A stretch of DNA of 64,000 bases from Thiohalorhabdus sp. Cl-TMA (lineage in GTDB: Bacteria; Pseudomonadota; Gammaproteobacteria; Thiohalorhabdales; Thiohalorhabdaceae): NCBI RefSeq assembly GCF_041821045.1, contig NZ_JBGUAW010000001.1:186001-250000 (forward strand). Reading direction: 5' to 3'. Below are positions 48,666-58,095 of this stretch, piece by piece. Both the position numbers and the translations under genes were made by a program. Each line of letters opens with the position of its first letter. Positions within the stretch are counted from its first letter, which is position 1. Under the pieces are notes generated by a model. The model was given only the letters and a program-made list of their open reading frames with translations, had not been told where the DNA came from and did no database searches.

Positions 48666-49136
48666 ATGCTTGTCCCGAGAGCGCTGCAAGCGGTGCTTCT
48701 CCACCCCGGGGAGGACAGTCCGGAGGAGCCGCCGCGGGGTTTGACGGAGGAGATCTACCTGTACGGCAGTCCCCTGGAGGTGCGGCTTACGCCCACTGCC
48801 TGGGACGCGCTGGGCGAGCGGAGGGAGCCGCTGGCGGTAGAGATGGAACTGTCGTTCGGCTGCCTGCTGCGCAAGCGTCTTCATTTCGGCCCGGAGACGA
48901 GGCCGCTCCGCGATGCCGACAGCACCGCCGAAGCTGCCTCGGGCTGGCTGGAGCTGCGCTTCCGGCCCGTAACGGGCCGTCGGAGCGGGCCCGGCGAGGT
49001 CCACCGGCTGGTGGATTTCCCCCTCCGGCGTCCCGGTCCCTTCGTGCCGCGCTGGCTGCGGCTGGACTACCGGAGGCGGGGCGGCTGGGGCGGCACTTTC
49101 GGATATGCTTCCGCATCGGGTCGGCACCACCACTAA
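48666..49136 (+). CDS. Hypothetical protein downstream of argA
   Basis: 156 residues from ATG 48666, placed by a strong RBS (GAGGAGGTGGTGCT). No signal peptide or membrane segment is seen. It is rich in Arg, Pro and Glu with several beta-type stretches (LTEEIYLYGSPLEVRL, VEMELSFGCLLRKRL) and ends RHHH. Codon bias is typical of the genome, so it is likely expressed. I do not recognise a family. It shares direction with argA and the HNH gene that follows. Confidence 0.65.
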   Translation: MLVPRALQAVLLHPGEDSPEEPPRGLTEEIYLYGSPLEVRLTPTAWDALGERREPLAVEMELSFGCLLRKRLHFGPETRPLRDADSTAEAASGWLELRFRPVTGRRSGPGEVHRLVDFPLRRPGPFVPRWLRLDYRRRGGWGGTFGYASASGRHHH

Positions 49137-49157
49137 TTTCCGCGACTGCGAGTGCCC

Positions 49158-49457
49158 ATGGACGACGATTCCCTCTTCTTCATACCCGCTTCCGAGGAGC
49201 ATGTGGCCCGGGAGAAGGCAAAAGCCCGCGAGCTGCGGCGGAGCCAGTGGTGGAAACGGCGCCGCGGCAAGGGGGTCTGCCACTATTGCAGCGAATCCTT
49301 CCCGCCCCGGGAGCTGACCATGGACCATGTAGTCCCCATCATCCGCGGCGGGGAAACCACCAAAGGCAATGTGGTGCCCTGCTGTCCCGACTGCAATGCC
49401 GAGAAGAAATACCAGCTGCCGCTAGAGTGGCAGGGTCTGCTCGACGGCGACGACTAG
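49158..49457 (+). CDS. Small HNH endonuclease-domain protein
   Basis: 99 residues from ATG 49158 (a GTG two codons upstream is possible). A basic N-terminal helix (KARELRRSQWWKRRRGKG) is followed by a zinc-framed HNH fold: CHYCSESFPPREL, MDHVVPIIRGG and CCPDCNAEKK. The first His of HNH is the DH pair, and both CxxC zinc pairs are intact. Housekeeping HNH proteins of this size are common in gammaproteobacteria and their role is unclear. It is 21 bp downstream of the preceding hypothetical gene. Confidence 0.85.
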   Translation: MDDDSLFFIPASEEHVAREKAKARELRRSQWWKRRRGKGVCHYCSESFPPRELTMDHVVPIIRGGETTKGNVVPCCPDCNAEKKYQLPLEWQGLLDGDD

Positions 49458-49548
49458 GGACGAACGGCGGAAATCGCCAAACCGCCAAGCTGCGCCAAGA
49501 GCGGCAATGAAAAAAGGCCCCGCCGCGCCTTCTGGTGTCGAGAAGCTT

Positions 49549-49578
49549 AAAAAGGCACCCCGTCGGGGGTGCCTTTTT
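49549..49578. terminator. Bidirectional Rho-independent terminator
   Basis: AAAAAGGCACCCC and GGGGTGCCTTTTT form a perfect stem with a short loop; A-run before and T-run after serve both strands. It lies between the convergent HNH and heme-porin genes. A single CGCCAAG-type repeat arm (about 49461-49495) precedes it. Confidence 0.92.
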
Positions 49579-49612
49579 GTGCTCCGAGCGGAGGACCGCC
49601 GGGCCCTTGCCT

Positions 49613-50962
49613 TCAGAATGCAGCGTCCAGTCCCAGCAGCAGGTAGTGGGAACGCTCCAGGTGGGCGAAGTCATCGGTATCCTGGAAGTCGTAGTTGGCC
49701 TCCACCACACCCCGCACGTTGGTGGCGAAGTAGTAGGAGCCGGTGAGGGTCAGGGTGTTCAGGTTGATGCCGTCGTAGCGGGTGTCGGCCAGGGGATCCC
49801 CACCTACTGAGGTGTCGAAGTCGGTGGCCTGCAGCCCGGCCAGATTGTCCGACAGCCGCACCTCGTCGAAATCGTCGGCGTCGGCGTAGTTGTACAGCAG
49901 CGAGAAGGCCCACTCCCGGCTCAGGATCCAGTCCACGCCGGCGAAGCCGCCCCACCAGCTGTAGTCCTCCCCTTCCACCAGGAAGTCGTTCCACTGGTTG
50001 TACAGCCCCTGGAAGTACCAGTAGACGCTGCCTCCGACCTGCCCGGACAGATCGAGGCCGACGATGCGCTTGTCGGCGATATGCTCGGGCAAAGTGGGGC
50101 TGCCATCGATGTTGTCCATCTCCTGCTGGAAGGCATTGGGCTGCTGGCCGGTGTAGCCGAACAGGCCCAGACCCACCCCGGCGATATCGAAGCCCAGGCG
50201 GCCGAATACCGCCTTCTGGTCATTGTTGTCGAAGCTGTGGTCGGGGCGCTCGTAGCCGCTGGCGGTGAGGGTGCGGCTCTCGTCGATGCCGTTGCCGTTG
50301 GTGACCCCGAGGGACAGGCTCACCGGTCCGAAGCCCCGCCCGAGCAGGAGGCCCCGGTCGTAGGTGATTCCCGCCATGCGGTAGGGGATGTAGTCCTGGA
50401 AGGGCAGGCGCACCTCGCGCGGGAACATCAGGTCGGACACCTGGAACTGGCCGAGCTGCAGCTCCACGCCGGTTCCGAAAATGTCGTCATGGCGGATCCA
50501 GGCATCCTCGATGAGCACGCTGCCGTTCTCGCCCTTCTCGGCGAAGATGCCGTAGAAATAGGCGTTGATGTGCTCCGTCAGCGGCGCCCCGCCCAGAAGC
50601 TTGATGAAATAGGGCGCCTGGAAGTCCGCATTGGCCGCCTCCTCGTCGGCGGCTGCGCGATCCGCCTCGCGCAGCTGGCCGAAGCCCTGGATGCGGACCG
50701 CCAAGGGCACGGAGGGCGGCAGGGCCAGGCGCTCATCGCCGAAGCTTTCCCGATTTTCCTTCCAATTGGGAAGCCGATAGCCGTTGGCGGCGAAATCCTC
50801 GCCGAAGCTGTTCAGCTTGGGAACGGCGGCATGACAGGTATTGCAGCTCATCCCCGTCTGCCGCGCGAACGCGGGAATGGCGGCGGCCGGTTGCGGGAGC
50901 AGGGTCAGCAGTCCCGCCGCTAGGAGAAGGCCGGTCGCCAGCCGGAGCGCGATAGGCCGCAT
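49613..50962 (-). CDS. Fused monoheme cytochrome c-porin, Cyc2-like outer-membrane protein
   Basis: 449 residues. Signal peptide ending ...PQPAAA, then IPAFARQTGMSCNTCHAAVP, a single CxxCH heme-c site at the mature N-terminus. The rest is a beta-barrel pattern with alternating aromatic and glycine-rich strands and a C-terminal aromatic residue (LLLGLDAAF), the usual outer-membrane assembly signal. The (P)xFARQT...CxxCH start plus a porin of this size is the design of Cyc2, the outer-membrane iron oxidase. Related heme-porins occur in other metabolisms, so the substrate is uncertain. It stands alone behind its own promoter. Confidence 0.78.
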   Translation of the reverse strand: MRPIALRLATGLLLAAGLLTLLPQPAAAIPAFARQTGMSCNTCHAAVPKLNSFGEDFAANGYRLPNWKENRESFGDERLALPPSVPLAVRIQGFGQLREADRAAADEEAANADFQAPYFIKLLGGAPLTEHINAYFYGIFAEKGENGSVLIEDAWIRHDDIFGTGVELQLGQFQVSDLMFPREVRLPFQDYIPYRMAGITYDRGLLLGRGFGPVSLSLGVTNGNGIDESRTLTASGYERPDHSFDNNDQKAVFGRLGFDIAGVGLGLFGYTGQQPNAFQQEMDNIDGSPTLPEHIADKRIVGLDLSGQVGGSVYWYFQGLYNQWNDFLVEGEDYSWWGGFAGVDWILSREWAFSLLYNYADADDFDEVRLSDNLAGLQATDFDTSVGGDPLADTRYDGINLNTLTLTGSYYFATNVRGVVEANYDFQDTDDFAHLERSHYLLLGLDAAF

Positions 50963-51142
50963 TCGTGAAGCTCCTCGATGGGTGTCGGTTACTGGGGGTG
51001 TCTCTGGGCTCGAAACGGGACAATTTGGACAAGTTTAGCAGCGTGATTGGAAGGCGGAGATAATCGCGATCAATTCAAAGGGTTTTTCAGTGGGGGGCCG
51101 GGTATGAGCCCGGCCCGGAAAGGGCCCGCGGCCGGGCGGCGG

Positions 51143-51580
51143 TTATTCGGCGGGGAACAGCCGGGAGATCTCGAAGACGTGCTCCTTGTCCGTGCCCTCG
51201 GGCTGGACATGGATCTCCAGCCGGACCGTTTCCGGCGGATCGATGCGGAAGGCGGAGATGTAGTAGATGGCCTCCCCTTCGTCGATCTCGCGCATCTCCA
51301 GGGTCCGGCGCTGGGCGGAAAGGTTCACCGCCACCGCCCAGACCTTGGCGCGCACCGCTTTATTCCCCTTGTCCGCCGTCTGACGGACCGCCACCGTAAC
51401 CAGCCCGCGATGGTCGCTGCGGACAATGTCGTACTGGCGTGCCACCTCCGGCGTTAGGTTGGAGGTGAGCATGGTGCCGTGGTGGATGATGTAGTCGCCG
51501 AACAGCTTCTGGGCGTGGGCGGAGCCCGGGAGGGCGGCCAGGAACAGGCAGAGGGTCAGGAACAGTCGCACATGGCGCAT
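51143..51580 (-). CDS. DUF4426 periplasmic protein
   Basis: 145 residues with a cleavable signal peptide (LFLTLCLFLAALPGSAHA). The mature part begins QKLFGDYIIHHGTMLTSNLTP, matching DUF4426 proteins that accompany metX-metW in Pseudomonas and relatives. The same order, metX-metW-DUF4426, is seen here. Function unknown; the single small beta-rich domain and export suggest an envelope role unrelated to methionine. Confidence 0.85.
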   Translation of the reverse strand: MRHVRLFLTLCLFLAALPGSAHAQKLFGDYIIHHGTMLTSNLTPEVARQYDIVRSDHRGLVTVAVRQTADKGNKAVRAKVWAVAVNLSAQRRTLEMREIDEGEAIYYISAFRIDPPETVRLEIHVQPEGTDKEHVFEISRLFPAE

Positions 51581-51670
51581 GGGACACTCCTTTCGCCGGA
51601 GAACCGGTAGCGACCGGATGTCCTTTCAGTGTAGGCCGACACTGTGCGCCTTGCCAGGGGAAAGAACCGG

Positions 51671-52300
51671 TTACAGGCTCATACCCGGACCGCGCTGGAT
51701 GCGGTACATGGCGGTGGCCCCGTAGAGGTTGGGGAACTCCCGGGCCAGCAGTCCGGAGTGACCGCGTCGGTCGAGGACGCGCCGCTCCAGGATCTCGATG
51801 TCCTCCTTCACGCACAGGGACTCGAAGTCCCGCAGCGTGTGGAGGTGGATGTTGGGGCTGTTGTACCAGTTGTAGGGGAGGCTCGGGGTGCGCGGCATGC
51901 GCCCGCCCGCGCACAACTGGAAGCGGGCCAGCCAGTGGCCGATGTTGGGGAAGGAGACGATGGCCTCGCGCCCCACCCGCAGCATCTCCCGAAGCAGGAA
52001 GTGGGGGTAGCGGATCGCCTGCAGGGTCTGCGACAGGACCACGAAGTCCACGGAGTCGGCCTCGAAGTCCTCCAGGCCCGTGTCCAGGTCCGTCTGGATC
52101 ACCGGAACGCCCTTCTCGATGCAGGCGATGATGTTGTTGATGTTGATCTCGACCCCGTAGCCCGAGATGTGCTTGGTGTCGCGCAGCCGGGCCAGGAGGG
52201 TGCCGTCGCCGCAGCCGAGGTCCAGGATGCGCGCCTGGGGCGCTACCCAGTTCTCGATGACGTCGAAGTCCACCCGGAAGCGCATGCCCGCGTTCCTCAT
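51671..52300 (-). CDS. metW: Methionine biosynthesis protein MetW
   Basis: 209 residues; a SAM-methyltransferase fold with [15 protein letters not shown] as motif I and the family blocks [10 protein letters not shown] and VLSQTLQAI. MetW partners MetX and is needed for homoserine acyltransferase activity in many proteobacteria. Its start overlaps the metX stop by 4 bp. Confidence 0.94.
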   Translation of the reverse strand: MRNAGMRFRVDFDVIENWVAPQARILDLGCGDGTLLARLRDTKHISGYGVEININNIIACIEKGVPVIQTDLDTGLEDFEADSVDFVVLSQTLQAIRYPHFLLREMLRVGREAIVSFPNIGHWLARFQLCAGGRMPRTPSLPYNWYNSPNIHLHTLRDFESLCVKEDIEILERRVLDRRGHSGLLAREFPNLYGATAMYRIQRGPGMSL

Positions 52301-53445
52301 AGCCCGGCCTCCCCCGCCAGCCGGTCCATGTAGGCCCGGACCATGTCGTGGTACGGGGCGATCTTCAGGAGGAAGGCGTCATGGCCCTGGGGAGCCTCGA
52401 TCTCCGCGAAGGTCACGTCGAGGTTATTGGCGTACAGGGCATGCGTGATCTCCCGGGAGCGCTCGGCGGAGAACCGCCAGTCGCTGGAGAAGGCGATCAC
52501 CAGGAAGCGGTTGTCCGAGTCGGCGAAAGCTCGGGCCAGGTCGCCCTCGTGGGCGCCCGCCGGGTCGAAGTAGTCGAGGACCTTGGTCAAGTAGAGGTAG
52601 CTGTTGGCGTCGAAGCGGTCCACGAAGCGCCGCCCCTGATAGCGCAGGTAGCTCTCCACCTCGAAGTCGACGTCGAAGCCGTAGGACAGGGGCTGGCCCT
52701 TGCGCAGGTCGCGACCGAACTTGTCGCGCATGGCGTCCTCGGAGAGGTAGGTGATGTGGCCGATCATGCGCGCCAGCGCCAGGCCCCGCCGCGGATTGTC
52801 GCGGTCGTAGTAGCGGCCGCCGTGGAATTCGGGGTCCGTCATGATGGCCTGCCGGGCCACCTCGTTGAAGGCGATGTTCTGCGCGGAGAGCTTGGGGGTG
52901 GCGGCGATGGCGAGGCAGGCATCCAGGCATTCAGGGAAGTCGATGGTCCACTGCAGGGCCTGCATGCCGCCCAGGGAGCCGCCCATGACCGCCACCCATT
53001 TCTCGATGCCCAACCGTTCCATCAGTCGGCGCTGGGAGGCGACCCAGTCCTTGACGGTAACGATGGGGAAATCCAGGGCGTAGGGCTCGCCGGTGGCGGG
53101 ATTGGGGCTCGCCGGACCGGTGGAGCCCTTGCAGCTTCCCAGGACGTTTACGCAGACCACGTAGAAGCGCCGGGTATCCACCGGCTTGCCGGGGCCGATC
53201 ATGTTGTCCCACCAGCCCGGCTTGCGGTCCTCCATGGACTGGTAGCCGGCGGCGTGCTGGTCCCCTGACAGGGCGTGACAGACGAGCACGGCGTTGGACC
53301 GGGCGGCGTTGAGCGTGCCGTAGGTCTCGTAGGCCAGCTCGTAGCGCTCCAGGCGCTCGCCGCTCTCCAGCTCCAGCGGCTCTTCGAAATACTCGACGGC
53401 CCCCTCGACGAGACCGACGGAATCTTCCGGGATGGTTTCCGGCAT
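52297..53445 (-). CDS. metX: Homoserine O-acyltransferase MetX
   Basis: Alpha/beta-hydrolase that activates homoserine for methionine synthesis. 382 residues. Oxyanion and nucleophile regions are [10 protein letters not shown] and [14 protein letters not shown] (Ser nucleophile); the late PQGHDAFLL supplies the His. Gammaproteobacterial MetX paired with MetW is usually succinyl-CoA-specific, but acetyl-CoA cannot be excluded by reading alone. Translationally coupled to metW. Confidence 0.94.
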   Translation of the reverse strand: MPETIPEDSVGLVEGAVEYFEEPLELESGERLERYELAYETYGTLNAARSNAVLVCHALSGDQHAAGYQSMEDRKPGWWDNMIGPGKPVDTRRFYVVCVNVLGSCKGSTGPASPNPATGEPYALDFPIVTVKDWVASQRRLMERLGIEKWVAVMGGSLGGMQALQWTIDFPECLDACLAIAATPKLSAQNIAFNEVARQAIMTDPEFHGGRYYDRDNPRRGLALARMIGHITYLSEDAMRDKFGRDLRKGQPLSYGFDVDFEVESYLRYQGRRFVDRFDANSYLYLTKVLDYFDPAGAHEGDLARAFADSDNRFLVIAFSSDWRFSAERSREITHALYANNLDVTFAEIEAPQGHDAFLLKIAPYHDMVRAYMDRLAGEAGL

Positions 53446-53564
53446 GAGCTATCGCGTGTCCTTGGCCTTCCCGCGCGGGCATATGCGGAGGGTGCCCGTA
53501 TTGTACACGTTCCTGGTCCGCTCCGGGCCTAACCTAACCCACCGGGGGTAGGCGCCGGCGAACG

Positions 53565-54236
53565 TTACAGACTGGGGTCCGGTTCCACGTCGGGCGCCAG
53601 AAGCTCCCCGGGCGTGTCCGCGTGTCCGCGTACCTGGACCCGGTTCCCCGATACTTCCAGCCGGCCTTCCGCGAACCAGCGCACGGCCTGCGGCAGCAGC
53701 CGGTGCTCCACGGTATGGACCCGCTGGGCCAGGCTTTCCGGCGTGTCGTCGCCGCGTATCCGCACGGCACCCTGGGCGATGATCGGTCCGGCGTCCAGGT
53801 CCTCCGTGACCAGGTGCACGGTGGCCCCGTGCACCTGGCATCCCGCCTCCAAAGCCTTGCGGTGGGTATGGAGGCCGCGGAAAGCGGGGAGCAGGGAGGG
53901 ATGGACATTGATCATGCGCCCGCTGAAGGGGGTGAGGAATTCCGGCGTCAGGATGCGCATGAACCCGGCGAGGACCACCACGTCCGCCCTAAACTCGGCC
54001 ACCGCCTCCCGCAGGGCGATATCGAAGGACTCCCGGTCCGGGAAGCCGGTATGGTCCACCACTCGCGCGGGCACGCCCGCTTCCCGAGCCCGCTCCAGCG
54101 CATAGGCGTCCGGTCGGTTGCTCACCACAGCGGCCACCTCCGCCCCCAGGCGGCCCTCGCGATACCGATCCAGCAGGGACTGCAGGTTACTGCCGCTGCC
54201 GGAGACGAGGACCACGCACTTGCAGCCCTCAGTCAT
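53565..54236 (-). CDS. purN: Phosphoribosylglycinamide formyltransferase
   Basis: Transfers formyl from 10-formyl-THF to GAR in purine synthesis. VLVSGSGSNLQSLLD is the N-terminal phosphate-binding loop, and INVHPSLLPAFRG and HLVTEDLDAGPII carry the catalytic Asn-His-Asp residues. 223 residues, normal length. It overlaps purM by 8 bp, so the two are coupled. Confidence 0.97.
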   Translation of the reverse strand: MTEGCKCVVLVSGSGSNLQSLLDRYREGRLGAEVAAVVSNRPDAYALERAREAGVPARVVDHTGFPDRESFDIALREAVAEFRADVVVLAGFMRILTPEFLTPFSGRMINVHPSLLPAFRGLHTHRKALEAGCQVHGATVHLVTEDLDAGPIIAQGAVRIRGDDTPESLAQRVHTVEHRLLPQAVRWFAEGRLEVSGNRVQVRGHADTPGELLAPDVEPDPSL

Positions 54237-55272
54237 TCAGGCGCACCTGCTCCTCGGCGTCGGCGGTCACCTGGCCGACGAGGTACCCGGTCTCCCCGGC
54301 GGCGTCCAGCGCCTCCAGGGCGGCGTCGGCCTGGTGGGCGGGAATCACGACCACCATGCCCAGGCCGGCATTGAAGGTGGAGAGCATCTCCTCCTCCGCG
54401 ATTTCGCCCCGCTCCCGGATCCAGTCCAGGATCGGGGGACGTGGCCAGGCGCCACGCCGGATTCGGGCGCCCAGCCCTTCGGGCAGGCTGCGGGGCAGGT
54501 TGCCCGGCAGCCCGCCCCCCGTGATGTGCGCCAGGGCGCGCACGTCCACCGCGTCCTGGAGCGCGCGCACGGCGTTCACGTAGATGCGGGTGGGGGCGAG
54601 CAGCGCCTCGCCCAGGGTGGTGCCCTCGAAGGGCATATCCAGGGCGGCCCCCGTCTGCTCGAGGAGGCGGCGCACCAGGGAGAAGCCGTTGCTGTGCACC
54701 CCGGAGGACGGCAGGCCGACGAGCACATCGCCCGCGGCGGCGCGGCTGCCGTCGATGAGGGCGTCGCGCTCTACCACGCCCACTGCGAATCCGGCAAGAT
54801 CGTAATCGGCCGCCGCGTACATGCCGGGCATCTCGGCGGTTTCGCCGCCGAGCAGCGCGGCCCCGGCCGCCTCGCAGCCGCGGACGATGCCCTCCACAAC
54901 CGCAGCGGCCCGTTCCGGATCCAGCTTGCCCGTGGCCAGGTAATCGAGGAAGAACAGGGGCTCGGCGCCGCATACGATCAGGTCGTTGACGCACATGGCC
55001 ACCAGATCCACCCCCACGCCGTCGTGGCGGTCCAGCTCGATGGCCAGGCGCAGCTTGGTGCCCACCCCGTCGGTGCCCGCCACCAGGACGGGGTCCCGAT
55101 AGCTTTCGGAGGCGAGCCGGAACAGGCCGCCGAATCCGCCCAGGCCGCCCAGTACCTCGGGCCGGGATGTGCGCTTGACCAGAGGCTTGATGCGGTCCAC
55201 GAAGGCATCGCCGGCGGCGATGTCCACGCCCGCATCTCTGTAGGTAAGGGGTTTGCCTCGGTCTTCGGCCAC
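54229..55272 (-). CDS. purM: Phosphoribosylformylglycinamidine cyclo-ligase (AIR synthetase)
   Basis: Closes the imidazole ring in purine synthesis. LTYRDAGVDIAAG, GLGGFGGLF and GTDGVGTKLRLA are the family's N-terminal motifs; GGETAEMPGMY and HITGGGLPGNLPR follow. The GTG at 55270-55272 gives 347 residues and aligns with the known start a few residues before LSYKDAGVDI in E. coli. An in-frame ATG at 55371 would add 33 atypical residues. Divergent from the DUF2066 gene. Confidence 0.95.
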   Translation of the reverse strand: MAEDRGKPLTYRDAGVDIAAGDAFVDRIKPLVKRTSRPEVLGGLGGFGGLFRLASESYRDPVLVAGTDGVGTKLRLAIELDRHDGVGVDLVAMCVNDLIVCGAEPLFFLDYLATGKLDPERAAAVVEGIVRGCEAAGAALLGGETAEMPGMYAAADYDLAGFAVGVVERDALIDGSRAAAGDVLVGLPSSGVHSNGFSLVRRLLEQTGAALDMPFEGTTLGEALLAPTRIYVNAVRALQDAVDVRALAHITGGGLPGNLPRSLPEGLGARIRRGAWPRPPILDWIRERGEIAEEEMLSTFNAGLGMVVVIPAHQADAALEALDAAGETGYLVGQVTADAEEQVRLND

Positions 55273-55469
55273 TTGCGCGCTCGCGGGGAATTCAATAAAG
55301 AGGAAGGGAATCGGTGCCCTGCGCGAGGCTTTCCGGGCCGGCGCCGCGGTTCCGTACGGACAGCCTCGCAAGCGGATTCGGGCAATGGTAAAGCAAATCC
55401 CCCGCGGTCAAAAGCCGTCCCGACATCCAATGGTTGACGCGGGGCGGGGGGTGACCTAGGTTTCCGCGC

Positions 55470-56585
55470 ATGCACTCCTATCCCCTCAGAACCCTATGCG
55501 CGCTCCTCGCCCTGGCGATGGCGGGCCTCGCCGCCCCGGTCCCGGCGGCCCAGGTAGAAGGCCTGTATCGCGCCGAGGTGGGCAGCGCGGACCTGGTCCT
55601 GCTCGACGCGTACGACGGCGAGGAGCTCGCTCCCGCCTTCGACTCCCGCCAGGCGCGCCGGGAGGCGTTGATGCGGGCCGCCCTGGCGCGGGTGCTGATC
55701 CGGCTCAGCGGGACCTCGCAGGTGGCGGCCGATCCCCTGGTGCAGGCCGAGCTGCTGGCCTCCGCCGAGGGGTTCGTGAACCGCTACCAATTCGTGGGCA
55801 GCGGATCTTCCCAGCCGAGGCTACGGGTGCAGTTCAACGGACAGGCGGTACGCGAGGCCCTGTGGAAAACGGGCTGGCCGGTATGGGGCCGGTACCGGCC
55901 CGGCGTGGTGGTCTGGGTGGCCCAGCGCGGGGCCGGCGGCCTGAACCTGGCCTCCCCGGACGTTGCGCCGGAGCTCTTCAAGGCCCTGCGTGAGACGGCG
56001 GAGCGGTACGGCCTTCCCCTGCTCGTGCCGCTCATGGACAGCATGGACCGGCGCCGCCTCTCCGGACGGGATCTGCTGTTCGAGGACTGGAACCGCATCC
56101 GCTCGGCCTCGGAACGCTACGATCCGGACGCGGTGCTGCTGCTACGTCTGGGAAGCCCGGACAGCGGGTCATCCAATGCGGAGTGGGTGCTGCGTCGCAA
56201 CGGGGAAGTCCGCACCTTCACCACCGGCGGGGAAGGCCCAGAGGCCGCGTTCCGGGATGGTTTGAAGCGCATCCTGGCCCGCTTGGCATGCGATTACGCG
56301 GTGTTCCCGGGGCAGCCGGTAACCATGCAGGCGGCGGTGGACGGCATCCGTGACCTGCAGGAATACGCCCGCGTGGAGCGCGGCCTTGCCCGCCTTGCTG
56401 CCATCGATTCGGTAACCCCGGTGCGGGTGGATGGGGAGCAGGCCCGCTTCCGGTTCCATTTCCAGGGACCGGTGGAGGGCGCGGATCACATCCTCGGGCT
56501 GCTCGACCTCCTGGAGCCCCGGCAGCGGCCCGATACGGAGGAGACCGAGGACCGGGCCCCGCTGCACTTCACCTATCGCCCATGA
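55470..56585 (+). CDS. DUF2066 secreted protein
   Basis: 371 residues with a signal peptide (LCALLALAMAGLAAPVPAAQ). VEGLYRAEV, the ALARVLIRLSGTSQV block and VVVWVAQRG are DUF2066 hallmarks. This family sits divergent from purM and upstream of hda in many gammaproteobacteria, as here. It overlaps the next gene by 4 bp. Molecular role unknown; the signal places it in the periplasm. Confidence 0.87.
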   Translation: MHSYPLRTLCALLALAMAGLAAPVPAAQVEGLYRAEVGSADLVLLDAYDGEELAPAFDSRQARREALMRAALARVLIRLSGTSQVAADPLVQAELLASAEGFVNRYQFVGSGSSQPRLRVQFNGQAVREALWKTGWPVWGRYRPGVVVWVAQRGAGGLNLASPDVAPELFKALRETAERYGLPLLVPLMDSMDRRRLSGRDLLFEDWNRIRSASERYDPDAVLLLRLGSPDSGSSNAEWVLRRNGEVRTFTTGGEGPEAAFRDGLKRILARLACDYAVFPGQPVTMQAAVDGIRDLQEYARVERGLARLAAIDSVTPVRVDGEQARFRFHFQGPVEGADHILGLLDLLEPRQRPDTEETEDRAPLHFTYRP

Positions 56586-57127
56586 ATGTCGCCAATGCCC
56601 TGACCCTGCTGCGGCTGGCGGCGGTGCCCTTCCTGGTGCTGCTGCTCCACGAGGGCCGCTACCGGGAGGCCCTGGTCCTGTTCGTGCTGGCCGGCATCAG
56701 CGATGCCGTCGACGGCTTCGTGGCCAAACGCTTCGGCCAGGAGACCCAGCTGGGCAAGGTGCTGGATCCCATCGCCGACAAGGCGCTGGTGGTCACCGTG
56801 TACGTGGCGCTCGCCTGGGTGGCGCTGATCCCCTTCTGGCTGGTGGTGGCCGTGGTTTCCCGGGACCTGATCATCGTCGGCGGCGCCCTGGCCTACCATT
56901 ACCTGACCGGGGCCCTGGAAATGGTCCCCACCTTCCTCTCCAAGCTCAATACGGCCCTGCAGCTTGCCCTGGTGACCCTGGTGCTGGTGGAGGCTGCCCT
57001 GCCGATGGGTGTCCATGTCTGGGTGGACTGGCTCGCCGTGCTTGTGCTGGTAACCACCGTGGCCTCAGGACTGCAGTACGTGGTGGTCTGGCTCCGCAAG
57101 GCCTGGGCCTACGAGGCGGGAAGGTAA
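56582..57127 (+). CDS. CDP-alcohol phosphatidyltransferase family protein
   Basis: 181 residues, mostly membrane helices. The CDP-alcohol motif DGxxA(x8)GxxxDxxxD is present: SDAVDGFVAKRFGQ then LGKVLDPIADK. Such enzymes displace CMP from a CDP-lipid; PgsA-type or cardiolipin-type activity are both possible, since the acceptor is not readable. Located between DUF2066 and hda, a position where Pseudomonas also has a PgsA-like paralogue. Confidence 0.88.
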   Translation: MNVANALTLLRLAAVPFLVLLLHEGRYREALVLFVLAGISDAVDGFVAKRFGQETQLGKVLDPIADKALVVTVYVALAWVALIPFWLVVAVVSRDLIIVGGALAYHYLTGALEMVPTFLSKLNTALQLALVTLVLVEAALPMGVHVWVDWLAVLVLVTTVASGLQYVVVWLRKAWAYEAGR

Positions 57128-57133
57128 CCGGCC

Positions 57134-57832
57134 ATGGCCGGCCAGCTCCCCCTGGTACTCGATCGGCCCGACCGGCATCGCCTGGAGCTCTTCGAGCCCG
57201 GCGAGGCGGGTCGCGAGGCCTGGTCCCGCGTGCAGGCAGTGGTCCGGGGGGAGGAGCGGTTCGTGTTCATCTGGGGAGAGCGGGGAAGCGGCAAGACGCA
57301 CCTGCTGGAGGGTGCCGCCCGCGCGGCCGGGGGCAGCTACCTCGATCTGGCCTCCATGCACGGGGAGGTGTCGGCGGCCGGCCTGGATCCCGAGCGGGTG
57401 CTCGATCCGGGCCTGGCGCCGGGACTGGTGGCCTTGGACGGCGTGGAGGCCGTGGCGGGAGACGACGCCTGGGAAGCGGCGGTCTTTCACCTCTACAACC
57501 AGGTCAACGAGGAGGACGGCCGGCTGCTGGCCGCGGCCAACGCCAATCCCAACTCCCTGGGGCTGCTGCGCGAAGAGCTGCGGACCCGGCTCCACTGGGG
57601 GGGGAGCTACCTCCTCGGGCGCCTGGCGGACGGTGAGCGCCTCGAGGCCTTGCGGCGGCATGCGGAAGCCCGGGGCCTGACCCTGAAGGACGAGGTGGGC
57701 CGGTTCCTGCTCCGCCATTACAGCCGGAATCTGCATCAGCTGGTGGCGGCCCTGGAACAGCTGGACGCCGCCGCCCTGGCCGAACGGCGCCGGCTCACGG
57801 TGCCGTTCGTCAAGGCTCGCCTGGGGCTGTAG
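57134..57832 (+). CDS. hda: DnaA regulatory inactivator Hda
   Basis: AAA+ protein that works with the DNA-clamp to stimulate ATP hydrolysis by DnaA and prevent re-initiation. 232 residues. Walker A is GERGSGKTHLLEGA; Walker B is degenerate (GLVALDGVEAV), as in Hda. The short N-terminal MAGQLPLVL is the clamp-binding motif (QLPL-type). Follows the phosphatidyltransferase by 6 bp. Confidence 0.92.
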   Translation: MAGQLPLVLDRPDRHRLELFEPGEAGREAWSRVQAVVRGEERFVFIWGERGSGKTHLLEGAARAAGGSYLDLASMHGEVSAAGLDPERVLDPGLAPGLVALDGVEAVAGDDAWEAAVFHLYNQVNEEDGRLLAAANANPNSLGLLREELRTRLHWGGSYLLGRLADGERLEALRRHAEARGLTLKDEVGRFLLRHYSRNLHQLVAALEQLDAAALAERRRLTVPFVKARLGL

Positions 57833-57841
57833 CCGCCGGCC

Positions 57842-57964
57842 CTACTTCTCTTTGCGCATCCAGTAGGCCCAGATGAAGACCCAGCCAACGACGATGGCGA
57901 TGGCCCCGAATACGGTGATCAGGGACAGGATGCCGACGGGGCTGCCTAACAGGAGGTCGAGCAT
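57842..57964 (-). CDS. DUF3149 small membrane protein (40 residues)
   Basis: ATG complementary to 57962-57964 behind AAGGAGAG. The peptide starts MLDLLLGSPVGILSLITV and has one long hydrophobic helix with a short basic end (MRKEK). This pattern is DUF3149, a conserved small proteobacterial membrane protein of unknown function. It is convergent with hda, with 9 bp between stops. A CCCTTTT/AAAAGGG palindrome at about 58008-58024 lies in its promoter region. Confidence 0.8.
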   Translation of the reverse strand: MLDLLLGSPVGILSLITVFGAIAIVVGWVFIWAYWMRKEK

Positions 57965-58095
57965 GCTCTCTCCTTCTCGTCGGAGGGTAACGGGCGGAAT
58001 CGCCTAATAACCCTTTTGTTAAAAGGGGAATGTAGCCCCGCCACCCGGGAGTGTCAACGCTTCCGGACAGTGTCCGCATACCGGAGTGCAGGCCC

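Noticed and set aside
55273-55371. Upstream ATG for purM
   Set aside because: Adds 33 residues not found in PurM; the GTG at 55272 matches the family start.
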